A stretch of 64,000 bases of DNA from Lachnospiraceae bacterium (GCA_016290905.1 JAEEVO010000006.1:1-64000); one strand, 5' to 3'. Counted from the stretch's first letter, positions 8,193 through 16,657 are shown. The notes: generated from the letters alone by a model not told the origin. A program made the numbers and translations.

Positions 8193-9368
8193 TTAAATTA
8201 TATAATCTTCTTTGTTCCTGTTAATCTTTCGGTAATCGGTATCCGTTATTCCTCCGAGCTCCAGCGAAGCATTCGGAGATCCCTCTTTGAGAAGCGTAAA
8301 GGAAATGCATGTACCCTTGCCCGGAGTACTTCTCACATCTATCGTTCCGTTATGATCCTCAATGATCTTCTTCGTGATGGCCAGTCCCAGTCCGCTGCCG
8401 CCCTTCTTTGAATTTCTCGAGGAATCGGCTCTGTAAAACCGGTCAAAGACATACGGGATATCCTTTTCTTCTATTCCGCTTCCGTTATCCTGTACACTTA
8501 TCTTTACATAGTCATCATAATCCTCCGCAAGTATTACAATGGATCCGGACTCCTTGTCCATATATTTAACGGAATTCCCGATAAGGTTATTCATTACCCT
8601 TCTGAGCTGTTCCAGATCCGCTATGATCCTCTGCCCTTTTTGCAGCTTGCTTATGTAATCAAGCGTAACGTTCTTGACCTCGGTATCAAGGGACATCTCT
8701 TCAACACAGTCATTGAAAAAGTCGTCAGCGCAGAATATTTTAAAATTATAGGGGACGATATTCGAATCAATCTTTGAAAAGAAAGAAAGCTCGTCAACAA
8801 GCACCGTCATATCGGACGCCTTGTTATATATCGTCTTCATATACTTCTTCTGTTTCTCCGGTGTATCAGCAACTCCGTCAAGTATGCCTTCGGCATAACC
8901 CTTTATGGCAGTCAGGGGAGTCTTCAGATCGTGAGAGATATTACTGATAAGCTCAATGGTATCCTTTTCATACTGAAGCCTTGTATCTATCTGTTTTTTA
9001 AGCTGGATACGCATGTCTTCGAAATCTTCACAGAGCTGTTCAAGCTCGTCTGTCGACTCCGGTTCCGTAGGAAGCGTAAAGTCCAGATCTCCGTCCTTTA
9101 TCTTATTTGTCGCCATTGTAAGCAGGTTAAGCGGACGGATAATGCTCCTGTAGAGCCAGATGATAAGTACCAGTCCTGTCGATGTTATGATCAGTATCAG
9201 CGTAATGACCGCCTGCAAGACCGTCAGCTGAACCATACCCTCCGGAAGAACTCCGAAATTTCCCTCATCAAGCATCTGCCTTGAGATAAAAACCAGAATA
9301 CCTGTCATCACCATCGGGAATATAAGTAACAGAAGAAATGTAACTATCAGCCTTTTCTTTAAGCTCAT
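8193..9368 (-). CDS. Sensor histidine kinase
   Basis: A 391-residue membrane kinase. Two transmembrane segments (about 8-28 and 50-72) enclose a very short extracellular loop of about 20 residues, so the signal is probably sensed in the membrane or by a partner, as in intramembrane-sensing kinases. A HAMP linker (73-125) leads to the HisKA segment with H146 in ISNISHDLKTPL, then an HATPase domain with the N box (NNLIGNSVKY), DNGSGI and GGSGLGLAI. It is the first gene of the four-gene unit and has a clear promoter. Confidence 0.94.
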   Translation of the reverse strand: MSLKKRLIVTFLLLLIFPMVMTGILVFISRQMLDEGNFGVLPEGMVQLTVLQAVITLILIITSTGLVLIIWLYRSIIRPLNLLTMATNKIKDGDLDFTLPTEPESTDELEQLCEDFEDMRIQLKKQIDTRLQYEKDTIELISNISHDLKTPLTAIKGYAEGILDGVADTPEKQKKYMKTIYNKASDMTVLVDELSFFSKIDSNIVPYNFKIFCADDFFNDCVEEMSLDTEVKNVTLDYISKLQKGQRIIADLEQLRRVMNNLIGNSVKYMDKESGSIVILAEDYDDYVKISVQDNGSGIEEKDIPYVFDRFYRADSSRNSKKGGSGLGLAITKKIIEDHNGTIDVRSTPGKGTCISFTLLKEGSPNASLELGGITDTDYRKINRNKEDYII

Positions 9369-9397
9369 ATCGTTTCTCCTTAAAAACTAATGATAAC

Positions 9398-9426
9398 ATT
9401 ATACTATTCAAAAAAAAAGTGTGCAA
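9398..9426 (-). promoter_or_regulatory. Promoter of the two-component operon
   Basis: TTGCAC (9421-9426), a 17-base T-rich spacer and TATAAT (9398-9403) on the minus strand. The -35 box lies within the hairpin that ends ricT transcription. Confidence 0.7.
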
Positions 9427-9453
9427 TACGATAATTAACGTTTTTACACACTT
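9410..9453 (-). terminator. Terminator after ricT
   Basis: In the minus direction AAGTGTG pairs with CACACTT, followed by a run of nine T. It directly overlaps the promoter of the downstream histidine kinase gene. Confidence 0.65.
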
Positions 9454-9503
9454 TTAATATTTTTTTAATCCGAAATTCCGTTTACGGCCACAAGTCTGTC
9501 CGT

Positions 9504-10418
9504 TTAATCATCCAGATGGCTTCCTGCCTCTTTCTTTTCAAGTGCCTCCAAGGCCCTTAGCTCCTTCATTTCATCCGGAGTTGCCGTTTTCTCGTATCTC
9601 TTCCTTGCCTTAAAAATCAGGTCCTCCGCCTTATAATCCTTTGCTTCACGGTCTCCGTTCACATCTGTAAATATGATCTTCACCATCTGCTTAAGTACGG
9701 AAACACTGTGAACCTCACCCTCGAGACCGTCCTTGGTCGTTACATGGTCGCCGACATTGGGCAGCTTACTGTTAAGATACTCATATGCTTCTTCCTCATT
9801 GTTAAGGCAGCACATAAGCCTTCCGCAGGTACCCGAAATCTTTGTGGGATTAAGGGAAAGATTCTGTTCCTTTGCCATCTTTATGGAAACCGGGCAGAAA
9901 TCCGAAAGGTAAGTCGAACAGCATAACGGACGACCGCAGATCCCGAGTCCGCCGAGAGCCTTCGTCTCATCCCTTACGCCGATCTGTCTAAGTTCGATCC
10001 TTGTCCTGAATACCGCAGCCAGATCCTTTACAAGCTCTCTGAAATCTATACGGCCGTCAGCGGTAAAATAGAAAAGAACTTTATTGTTATCAAAGGTGTA
10101 TTCACACTCTATCAGCTTCATTTCAAGACCGCGGTTCGCAATCTTTTCAAGGCATATCTTAAAGGCTTCTTTTTCTTTCTCACGGTTTTGGGCATTTGCA
10201 ATGCAGTCCTGTTCGGTTGCTTTTCTTATAACGGGCTTTAAGGGCTGGACAACCGTTTCCTCAGGCACTTCCCTCGGAGCCAGCACAACCGTTCCGAACT
10301 CTACTCCCCTTGCCGTCTCTACAATGGCAAAATCTCCTTTCTCAAACTCTATCCCGACCGGGTCAAAATAATAAATCTTCCCGACCCTCCGGAATCTTAC
10401 TCCGATCACTGTTACCAT
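9504..10418 (-). CDS. ricT: RicT/YaaT (PSP1 domain) protein
   Basis: A 304-residue PSP1-family protein. The PSP1 region holds many cysteines (GICGRPLCCSTYL, then GTCGRLMCCLNNE), matching the cysteines that bind iron-sulfur clusters in the Bacillus RicA-RicF-RicT (Y) complex. That complex stimulates RNase Y cleavage and affects Spo0A and biofilm control. The gene order yaaR-holB-yaaT is the same as in Bacillus, which strongly supports the call. Here it is the last gene before a terminator. The C-terminal 30 residues are charged and lack cysteines. Confidence 0.92.
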   Translation of the reverse strand: MVTVIGVRFRRVGKIYYFDPVGIEFEKGDFAIVETARGVEFGTVVLAPREVPEETVVQPLKPVIRKATEQDCIANAQNREKEKEAFKICLEKIANRGLEMKLIECEYTFDNNKVLFYFTADGRIDFRELVKDLAAVFRTRIELRQIGVRDETKALGGLGICGRPLCCSTYLSDFCPVSIKMAKEQNLSLNPTKISGTCGRLMCCLNNEEEAYEYLNSKLPNVGDHVTTKDGLEGEVHSVSVLKQMVKIIFTDVNGDREAKDYKAEDLIFKARKRYEKTATPDEMKELRALEALEKKEAGSHLDD

Positions 10419-10438
10419 AAATAATAGTCCTCTCTTTC

Positions 10439-11425
10439 TTAATGCTCCCTCATGTTAAGGAGCAACAGCTCTATCGCCATATCAAAATTCACATTTGCGT
10501 TAAGCCTGTCCTGTACGGTATAGAAACCGTCAAGTATCCTTCCCAGACTCTCAAATCCATACTTGGATGCCTGTCTTTTTACGGTCATCAGATCGTCCAG
10601 GAAAACCAGCCTGTTGGCATCCTGTGTTGCCTTGAACATCAAAACATCCCTGAACCAGAGATGCATAAGGTCAAGGTAAACATTTATATCGTTTTTCTTC
10701 TGCGAAAGCATGGCAACTGTATCCATGACCCTGTCAATACTTAAGGAATCTATCCCCCGCATCAGCTCAAGTGTCTCGTTCTTTATCTGCTCAAACTCAC
10801 TGTTCTTTGCGAATTTCAGAGCAAGACCCAGACTTCCGCCCGAAAAAGCAGCACAGAGCTTTGCAAAATAATCGGGAAGATTCTCTTTCTCCTCAAGATA
10901 CTCCTTGATAACCTTAGTGTCAAGCGGTTTAAACTGCAGAGTTACACATCTTGAAAGAATAGTCTGGAGAAATGCTCCCGTATTGGTAGTTATAAGTATG
11001 ATCACAACATACTGCGGCGGTTCTTCAAGAGTCTTGAGCAGGGCATTCTGTGCCTGTTCTGTCATTCTTTCCGCTTCATCAACGATATATACCTTAAACT
11101 TACTGCTGAAAGGTTTTATTATCACGTCATCCAGAAGACTGTGCCTTATATCGTCCACACCTATCCTGGATTTGTCATGCGTCACACGGATTATATCGGG
11201 ATGATTCCTTGACTCTGCCTGCATACAGGCAAGACATTTCCCGCAGGGCTTTTCTCCCTCTCCTTCACAGACCAGTGCTTTTGCAAAACAATCGGCTACG
11301 GTCTTCCTTCCGCTGCCCTCTTCTCCGTTAAATATGTAGGCATGCGAGGGCTTACCTGTATTCACTGCATTTAACAGATGCTGCTTTATACTCTCATGTC
11401 CTAAAATGCCTTTAAAATCCAACAT
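10439..11425 (-). CDS. holB: DNA polymerase III delta-prime subunit
   Basis: A 328-residue clamp-loader subunit of the AAA+ fold. Near the N-terminus is a P-loop-like GEEGSGRKT, which is altered from GxxGxGKT as is common for delta-prime, then a zinc cluster CEGEGEKPCGKCLACMQ, and the SRC sensor motif (TILSRCVTLQF). The ATG at 11425 is preferred over an in-frame GTG four codons earlier since the family starts MLxFxxILGHE. It lies between yaaR and ricT, 20 bases before the latter. Confidence 0.93.
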   Translation of the reverse strand: MLDFKGILGHESIKQHLLNAVNTGKPSHAYIFNGEEGSGRKTVADCFAKALVCEGEGEKPCGKCLACMQAESRNHPDIIRVTHDKSRIGVDDIRHSLLDDVIIKPFSSKFKVYIVDEAERMTEQAQNALLKTLEEPPQYVVIILITTNTGAFLQTILSRCVTLQFKPLDTKVIKEYLEEKENLPDYFAKLCAAFSGGSLGLALKFAKNSEFEQIKNETLELMRGIDSLSIDRVMDTVAMLSQKKNDINVYLDLMHLWFRDVLMFKATQDANRLVFLDDLMTVKRQASKYGFESLGRILDGFYTVQDRLNANVNFDMAIELLLLNMREH

Positions 11426-11478
11426 AATCCCACGCACCCCCAGTCTTTATGTAAAACGGCCGTTTTAAGCCTAAAACC

Positions 11479-11919
11479 TTATGTCAGGATATCCAACAGC
11501 AGTCCCCTTATCTCATCGATGCTACTCATGATAAGCAAAGCATCCTGCTCATCCTTTATCAGTTCTTCCGCCAACGCGTCAAGCTTTTCATCAACAAGAC
11601 GTACCATTCCGTACACCCTGTGCCGTCCGCGCCTGTCAAGGAAATTTTCTCTTGAAAACTTGTGCGAACGGTTTACTATCTCATTCATGAAATCCTTTAT
11701 CAGACTCCGGTATTTGCGCATATCGGTAATGTCGCGCCTTTTCTTTATCTTTTCACCCTGACCGGTTATCTCTTCAAGAAGCCCGGAAAGCTTTTCCGCA
11801 AGTGCTGCCTCGCCTATCGTACTGATAAGCGTAAATTTGAAGTTCCCGTCCGTCTGGGCAGGTGCTTTTGCCTGTTCAACCTGATTCACCGGCTGGGTCT
11901 GGTTTATCTTTATATCCAA
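11479..11919 (-). CDS. yaaR: YaaR family protein (DUF327)
   Basis: A 146-residue protein of the YaaR family. The conserved [14 protein letters not shown] stretch and the [19 protein letters not shown] stretch are typical. Function is unknown in any species, but the gene is conserved next to holB and ricT, as here. GGAGG stands in the AAAGGAGGCTGCC before the ATG. Its 5' untranslated part contains a copy of the modular hairpin repeat described at 11967-12042. Confidence 0.9.
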   Translation of the reverse strand: MDIKINQTQPVNQVEQAKAPAQTDGNFKFTLISTIGEAALAEKLSGLLEEITGQGEKIKKRRDITDMRKYRSLIKDFMNEIVNRSHKFSRENFLDRRGRHRVYGMVRLVDEKLDALAEELIKDEQDALLIMSSIDEIRGLLLDILT

Positions 11920-11966
11920 TTGGCAGCCTCCTTTCTCTTCTTTGTCCGGAAGATTTCAACAAAACG

Positions 11967-12042
11967 GTCAAAGTCACCTCGAAAACGCCTTCAGCGTTTC
12001 CTCGGTAACAAAACGATGCTCTGCATCTTCTGTTTTGTTATA
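11967..12042 (-). repeat. Modular hairpin repeat, copy A
   Basis: Read on the minus strand the element starts TATAACAAAACAGAAG, forms an outer stem TAACAAAAC/GTTTTGTTA with an inner GATGC/GCATC stem, then a second hairpin AACGC/GCGTT, and ends GAGGTGACTTTGAC. It overlaps the last codon of the guanylate-kinase-like gene and ends 47 bases before yaaR. Copies B (16259-16333) and C (55211-55366) share the layout. Confidence 0.75.
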
Positions 12043-12619
12043 CCGTCAGGTCTGCACAGATCTCTCTGACACATCTTTCAAGATCCTCGTTAGGATAACG
12101 TTTTGCTATATCCAGGCTTTGAAGATTTTCTTCCGAAAAGTCCTTCTCGTCTGCAAGATACCTCCTGCAAAGCTCCGCATATCTGGGTGATGCCTGCTTT
12201 CTTTCCCTCTCTACCGCACGGGAAAGCCTGAGACCATCCTCCACCTCTATATATATCGGTATAACTTTGTCATTTCCAAAGTACTTTTTTAAACTAAGAC
12301 AGCCTTCGGGCGTCATAATCAGAAGATAATCATTTTTCTCCAGATCTATCTGTCCGTCGTCGGCCGTAAAATAGTACCAGTCTCCGTGTATGGTATTGTA
12401 AACCCTGTATTCTATCACTTTTCTGGCTTTCTCAAGGCTTTCAAACTCCGGAACCGAACGGAAATTGTACTCCACACCGTTTGTCTCTCCGCTCCTTATC
12501 GGTCTTGTCGTATAAGGAACAATCGTCTTAAAACGGTCGGGCAATTCCTTAAGAAGCCTTTTATAAACCGTATCCTTTCCTGATGAGCTCTTTCCCATCA
12601 GGCAATATATTTTTCCCAT
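12038..12619 (-). CDS. Guanylate-kinase-like P-loop kinase
   Basis: A 193-residue protein with a P-loop GKSSSGKDT and the guanylate-kinase signature TTRPIRSGETNGVEY, followed by a GDWYYF segment where guanylate kinases bind GMP. Those words point to nucleoside monophosphate (GMP-type) kinase activity. The P-loop differs from classic Gmk (GxSGxGKS), so it is probably a paralogue rather than the housekeeping Gmk. It takes the place that tmk occupies upstream of yaaR in Bacillus. Its stop codon lies inside the hairpin repeat. Confidence 0.8.
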   Translation of the reverse strand: MGKIYCLMGKSSSGKDTVYKRLLKELPDRFKTIVPYTTRPIRSGETNGVEYNFRSVPEFESLEKARKVIEYRVYNTIHGDWYYFTADDGQIDLEKNDYLLIMTPEGCLSLKKYFGNDKVIPIYIEVEDGLRLSRAVERERKQASPRYAELCRRYLADEKDFSEENLQSLDIAKRYPNEDLERCVREICADLTV

Positions 12620-12706
12620 ATTGTCGCATTTTCCTGTTATATTGGTTTTAAGTCTATATACTTTTTTAACCTTAAATTCCCACTTGATTATACATACTGA
12701 AGTTTC

Positions 12707-12788
12707 ACTGTCATCCTGAGGGCTTAAGCCCGAAGGATCTTATTTTCCGTGAAGGCTGTAAGATTCTTCGCTTCGCTCAGAATGACAT
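12707..12788. repeat. Palindromic TGTCATxCTGAG repeat
   Basis: The arms TGTCATCCTGAG and CTCAGAATGACA pair, as do AAGGATCTTA and TAAGATTCTT inside, giving an 80-base imperfect palindrome between two minus-strand genes. Words of this kind (GAATGACA with CGCTTCGCTCAG) are widespread dispersed repeats in bacteria. No coding potential seen. Confidence 0.7.
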
Positions 12789-12798
12789 ATTGGAAATT

Positions 12799-13854
12799 TT
12801 AATTCTTAATATATTCGACCAGAACATCGGCAGCTTTCCGATGCTCGGACTCTAAAGGATGAAAGTTCGCTCCGTATCCGACCTTAGGATCCTGCTCGGG
12901 AAGATGCAATACTGATATGTTTTTATCCCCGCTATCCTTCGAATATTCCTCGACAGCCCTCACGACCGAAGGATAAAGCCTGTCTCCCATAAGCCCGAGC
13001 ACACATACTATACGGGAAGCCTTATTCAGTTCCCGTACTCTTTTTAAAAACTTCGTATATTCTGCGGAAAACCACGCCTGCTTTTCTTCATTATCCTGGC
13101 AAAAGCTGTCATCATTGGTCCCGAGATTGATAACGATCAGGTCCGGTCTGTATTTCTCAAAGTCCCATGCAATATCCTGTGCTGCAGGAATACCGTCTAC
13201 CCTGTCATAGCTGAGTCCCATAGACTCATAAAAGGTCGGGATAAGCTGTTCCTCATGCCTTACGTCGGGATCGTCCGTATATCCGGATATGATCCCGTAG
13301 CCGCTGATAGAGAACATCTGATAGTCTGCATCCAGTGCGGCTGCCGTCTTGTAGGAAAATGCCTTTGTTACATCCTCTGTGGCTGTCTTAAAATCATGCA
13401 GGGGATCAGGGTCATCCACACCGTATCCGCAGGTAATGGAATCTCCGATAAACTCTATTTTAAGATTTTTTGCAGGTGTAGGTTTTATGATCTCACCTTC
13501 GTTTATTTCTATCGGATTAATGACCACGAGCGACATTGCGCACTCTGAGAGCTTCATTATCCTTATAACGGAAGTCTTTTCAACAGGGCTCTCCGCAATT
13601 TTCTTTTCAACCGTCACTTTATCAAGCAGAAAATCCTCCTGTCTCTTACCGTCAACATAAATTGCCACACGTGCATAATTTGCGTCATTGTCTGCGATCT
13701 TTGCGGCTTCTCCGCCGGTAAAGGTCACGGATAACCCCTTCCCGGTATACTCAAATTCCACTCCGGAACCCGAAAGGGATAAGAGCAGCTTCTCTCCAAA
13801 AACGGCATGGCGTCCGATAAATTTCATTTTTTCAGGGGTAAACGGTACTTTCAT
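12799..13854 (-). CDS. CE2-type SGNH esterase (acetyl esterase)
   Basis: A 351-residue protein. The N-terminal 110 residues are the jelly-roll domain of carbohydrate esterase family 2, and the C-terminal domain is an SGNH hydrolase with the nucleophile block IEFIGDSITCGYG, the asparagine block VINLGTNDDS, and a NFHPLESEH catalytic tail. CE2 enzymes deacetylate plant polysaccharides such as xylan or mannan. No signal peptide is visible, so it probably works inside the cell on imported oligosaccharides. The ATG at 13854 follows AGAGGGA; an upstream extension to 13890 lacks a ribosome site. Confidence 0.88.
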   Translation of the reverse strand: MKVPFTPEKMKFIGRHAVFGEKLLLSLSGSGVEFEYTGKGLSVTFTGGEAAKIADNDANYARVAIYVDGKRQEDFLLDKVTVEKKIAESPVEKTSVIRIMKLSECAMSLVVINPIEINEGEIIKPTPAKNLKIEFIGDSITCGYGVDDPDPLHDFKTATEDVTKAFSYKTAAALDADYQMFSISGYGIISGYTDDPDVRHEEQLIPTFYESMGLSYDRVDGIPAAQDIAWDFEKYRPDLIVINLGTNDDSFCQDNEEKQAWFSAEYTKFLKRVRELNKASRIVCVLGLMGDRLYPSVVRAVEEYSKDSGDKNISVLHLPEQDPKVGYGANFHPLESEHRKAADVLVEYIKN

Positions 13855-13935
13855 AAAACATCCCTCTCCATTACATACAATCTTCCACAACTACATTATA
13901 CCTTTAAGCTTTTTGAAAAGCAAGGACTTTTAAAA

Positions 13936-13985
13936 ATATCCGTTATACCGATTTCTGTACTACAGAAACCGGATATAACGGATAT
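13936..13985. terminator. Strong inverted repeat, probable terminator of the speE unit
   Basis: A 50-base near-perfect palindrome (ATATCCGTTATA with TATAACGGATAT) followed on the minus strand by TTTTTA. It lies 31 bases after the dehydrogenase gene and separates it from the CE2 gene. Confidence 0.7.
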
Positions 13986-14016
13986 ATGTTTCTTTTCTTA
14001 GCTCCAATTTGCGGGT

Positions 14017-15276
14017 TTAATCCACCAGTACCGGATCCTCGTCCACCTTCCATGGAAGACCGAATTCATTAAGCATATCCATGAAGGGATCGGGATCGAA
14101 CTCTTCTACGGTAAATACTCCGTCCCTGTCCCACTTCTTGGAGATAACAAGTGCCGTGCCTATCATAGCCGGAACACCGGTAGTATAGGAAATGGCCTGT
14201 GAGCCTACTTCCTTATAGCATTCCTGATGATCGCAGACATTGTAGATATATATCTTCTTCTCTTTTCCATCCTTACGTCCGGTAAAGATACAGCCGATAT
14301 TAGTCTTACCTACTGTTCTCGGTCCCAAGGATGCGGGGTCGGGAAGCAGTGCCTTTAAGAACTGGATCGGAACTATCTCCCGGCCCTCAAAATTGATGGG
14401 TGATGTAGAAAGCATTCCGACATTCTCAAGACATTTCATATGTGTAAGATAGCTCTGACCGAAGGTCATAAAGAAACGGATCCTCTTTACTCCGGGGATG
14501 TTCTTTGCCAGGGACTCGATCTCCTCGTGATGGAGCAGATACATATCCTTCATGCCGACACCTTCAAAATTGTACTCCCTCTTTATCTCCATCGGCTTGG
14601 TCTCAACCCAGTGTCCGTTCTCCCAGTAGGAGCCGTTTGCCGAAACCTCACGGAGATTGATCTCGGGATTAAAGTTCGTCGCAAAAGGATATCCGTGGTC
14701 ACCGCCGTTACAGTCAAGGATATCGATAGTATCAATCTCATCAAAATAATGCTTTAATGCATAAGCAGTGAAAACGCTTGTCACGCCGGGATCAAAGCCG
14801 CTGCCGAGCAGTCCTGTGATACCGGCGGCCTTAAATTTATCCTGATAAGCCCACTGCCATGAGTAGTCAAAGTATGCGGTAAAGCCCTTCTCCTCACATC
14901 TTTTTTCATATATTTTACGCCACTCGGGATCGTCTGTATCCTCAGGCTCGTAGTTTGCCGTATCGATATAATCAACCTTACACTCTAGACACGCATCCAT
15001 GATAGTAAGGTCCTGATAAGGAAGAGCCACATTAAGCACTGCATCGGGCTTATATTCTTTGATGAGAGCAACAAGCTCGTCCTTTGAATCTGCATTAACC
15101 TTAGCTGTGGTGATCACCGTATCCGTTTTACTCTCCAGCTTCTCCTTTAATGCGTCACATTTTGACTTGGTACGGCTTGCTATGCAAAGCTCCGTAAAAA
15201 CCTTGGAGTTCTGACAGCACTTGGAAATGGCAACCTGTGCCACGCCACCGCAACCTATAACCAATAATCTGCTCAT
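14017..15276 (-). CDS. Saccharopine-dehydrogenase family protein, probably carboxynorspermidine/carboxyspermidine synthase
   Basis: A 419-residue NAD(P)-dependent enzyme. The N-terminal Rossmann loop VIGCGGVAQVAI, a mid-protein LGSGFDPGVTSVF segment and the downstream GDHGYPFA segment are typical of the Lys1/carboxynorspermidine dehydrogenase family, which condenses aspartate semialdehyde with diaminopropane or putrescine. The ATG at 15276 has an ideal AGGAGG eight bases upstream. It lies just after speE in one transcript, which favours a polyamine role over lysine breakdown. The decarboxylase that should follow this enzyme (nspC) is not next to it; the next gene is an esterase beyond a terminator. 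Confidence 0.8.
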   Translation of the reverse strand: MSRLLVIGCGGVAQVAISKCCQNSKVFTELCIASRTKSKCDALKEKLESKTDTVITTAKVNADSKDELVALIKEYKPDAVLNVALPYQDLTIMDACLECKVDYIDTANYEPEDTDDPEWRKIYEKRCEEKGFTAYFDYSWQWAYQDKFKAAGITGLLGSGFDPGVTSVFTAYALKHYFDEIDTIDILDCNGGDHGYPFATNFNPEINLREVSANGSYWENGHWVETKPMEIKREYNFEGVGMKDMYLLHHEEIESLAKNIPGVKRIRFFMTFGQSYLTHMKCLENVGMLSTSPINFEGREIVPIQFLKALLPDPASLGPRTVGKTNIGCIFTGRKDGKEKKIYIYNVCDHQECYKEVGSQAISYTTGVPAMIGTALVISKKWDRDGVFTVEEFDPDPFMDMLNEFGLPWKVDEDPVLVD

Positions 15277-15368
15277 TTTTGTAAACCTCCTGTTTTTTCT
15301 TCGCATCATCCGGCACTTCTTGCCATCATCACCTTAAGGAGATGGATGGGGAGTGTGACATCCCCACA

Positions 15369-16223
15369 TTAATCTTCTTCTTCCTCTAACATATCCTCCA
15401 CATATTTCGGCAGCATGAATGCTCCCTGGTGAAGGTTTGTTGTATAATACCAGGTCTTTATCTTCCTGTCATTCCATCTTTTTGCATCCAGATCCGTTAA
15501 AGGATGGTACTTCTTTGAAAGAAAGCCGAACAGCCAGTAGCCTGACGCACAAGTCGGGATATGGGCCTGATACACACGGCTTATCGGAAAACTATGGCTC
15601 GCCTTACGATGCATAGCTCTGCAGGTATCCTCATCCTCATCATAGAAAGGACTTCCATGCTGGTACACCATGATCCCGTCATCTCTTAATGCCCTGAAAC
15701 AGTTTCCGTAAAACTCCTTGGTGAAAAGTCCTGCCGTATGCCCTAACGGATCGATCGCATCATTGATTATAAGATCGTATACTCCCAGTTTATCTCTCAG
15801 GAATCTCAGTCCGTCACGGTTATACACCTTTACTCTTTCATCCTCCAAACCTCTGGCATTATCCGGAAAATACTCCTTGCATACCGAGATGAACACATCA
15901 TCCGGCTCGACAACATCTATCTGCTTTATCTCGTCATAATAGGAAAGCTCTCTTGCCACGCCGCCGTCACCGCCACCGATGACAAGAACCTTTTCAACAT
16001 TGGGATGAACCGCCATCGGAACGTGCACTATCATCTCATCATAAGTAAACTCGTCTTTTTCAGAGAAAACAATACTGCCGTCCGAGCTTATAAACTTGCC
16101 GAACTCCTCGGACTCAAATACATCTATCCTCTGAAAATCAGTCTGCTCGCCGAACAGATGCTTTTCTATCTTAACTGAAAATTTTACTTTTTCCGTATGG
16201 AATTCAGAAAACCAGAGCTCCAT
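15369..16223 (-). CDS. speE: Spermidine synthase (polyamine aminopropyltransferase)
   Basis: A 284-residue SpeE that moves the aminopropyl group of decarboxylated S-adenosylmethionine to putrescine. The cofactor loop VLVIGGGDGG, the VVEPD acidic strand, the catalytic DAIDP segment (in place of DSTDP) and the QHGSPF stretch are present. The N-terminal MELWFSE is the usual start. First gene of a unit with the carboxynorspermidine-synthase-like gene, behind a structured leader with terminator (16406-16622) and a hairpin repeat (16259-16333). Confidence 0.95.
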   Translation of the reverse strand: MELWFSEFHTEKVKFSVKIEKHLFGEQTDFQRIDVFESEEFGKFISSDGSIVFSEKDEFTYDEMIVHVPMAVHPNVEKVLVIGGGDGGVARELSYYDEIKQIDVVEPDDVFISVCKEYFPDNARGLEDERVKVYNRDGLRFLRDKLGVYDLIINDAIDPLGHTAGLFTKEFYGNCFRALRDDGIMVYQHGSPFYDEDEDTCRAMHRKASHSFPISRVYQAHIPTCASGYWLFGFLSKKYHPLTDLDAKRWNDRKIKTWYYTTNLHQGAFMLPKYVEDMLEEEED

Positions 16224-16258
16224 AATACTTTTCCACCCTTGCTATATCTTAATTTATA

Positions 16259-16333
16259 TCAAAGCCACTCCAAAAACGCCTTCTGCGTTTTCCCGGTAAA
16301 AAGGAGGCTTCGCATCTTCTGTCTTGTTATAAT
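16259..16333 (-). repeat. Modular hairpin repeat, copy B
   Basis: Diverged copy of the repeat at 11967-12042. It keeps TATAACAAGACAGAAGATGC, the AAACGC/GCGTTT hairpin and the TGGCTTTGA end. It lies in the speE 5' untranslated region, sense-oriented, ending 35 bases before the start codon. Confidence 0.65.
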
Positions 16334-16405
16334 GACCGGATGATAACAGTTATAATTTTATAGCATTGTCGATCTGACAAAAAGAACCTTCCCGCTATCA
16401 CAGAT

Positions 16406-16622
16406 CAAAAAAAGGACAGATGATAACATCTGCCCTGAAAATGCTTGCCTATAATAAACTATCCACATAACCAATGGAAATCCGATGGCTGCACTTATTG
16501 ACCTATTCAGAAGCGATGTTACCTAATGTGGCTTTTCGCCACCCACGGCAAACGCCCCGCCTGTCCGTATGGGCTTAACCAAAATGGTGGGCAATAATGC
16601 ATGAATAGTCCAAATTCATGTA
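16406..16622 (-). promoter_or_regulatory. Structured leader RNA with terminator before speE (candidate riboswitch)
   Basis: On the minus strand this leader begins just after a promoter and ends in a terminator (GGGCAGATG pairing with CATCTGTCC, then seven T) at 16406-16436. The core at 16509-16596 differs at only 4 of 88 positions from the leader before the decarboxylase gene (24285-24372). Inside the core GTGGC-loop-GCCAC and GGC-loop-GCC hairpins keep their stems while their loops vary. The stretch between core and terminator is not conserved, as expected for an expression platform. The ligand is unknown; polyamines or S-adenosylmethionine are the natural guesses from gene context. Confidence 0.75.
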
Positions 16623-16628
16623 AGCTTT

Positions 16629-16657
16629 ACTATATCATAGAGTCACTGAAAATGCAA
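16629..16657 (-). promoter_or_regulatory. Promoter of the speE leader
   Basis: TTGCAT (16652-16657), 17 bases, TATAGT (16629-16634). The decarboxylase leader has TTGCTT, 17 bases, TATATT at the equivalent place, with a shared TATGATAT-like extended -10. Confidence 0.7.
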
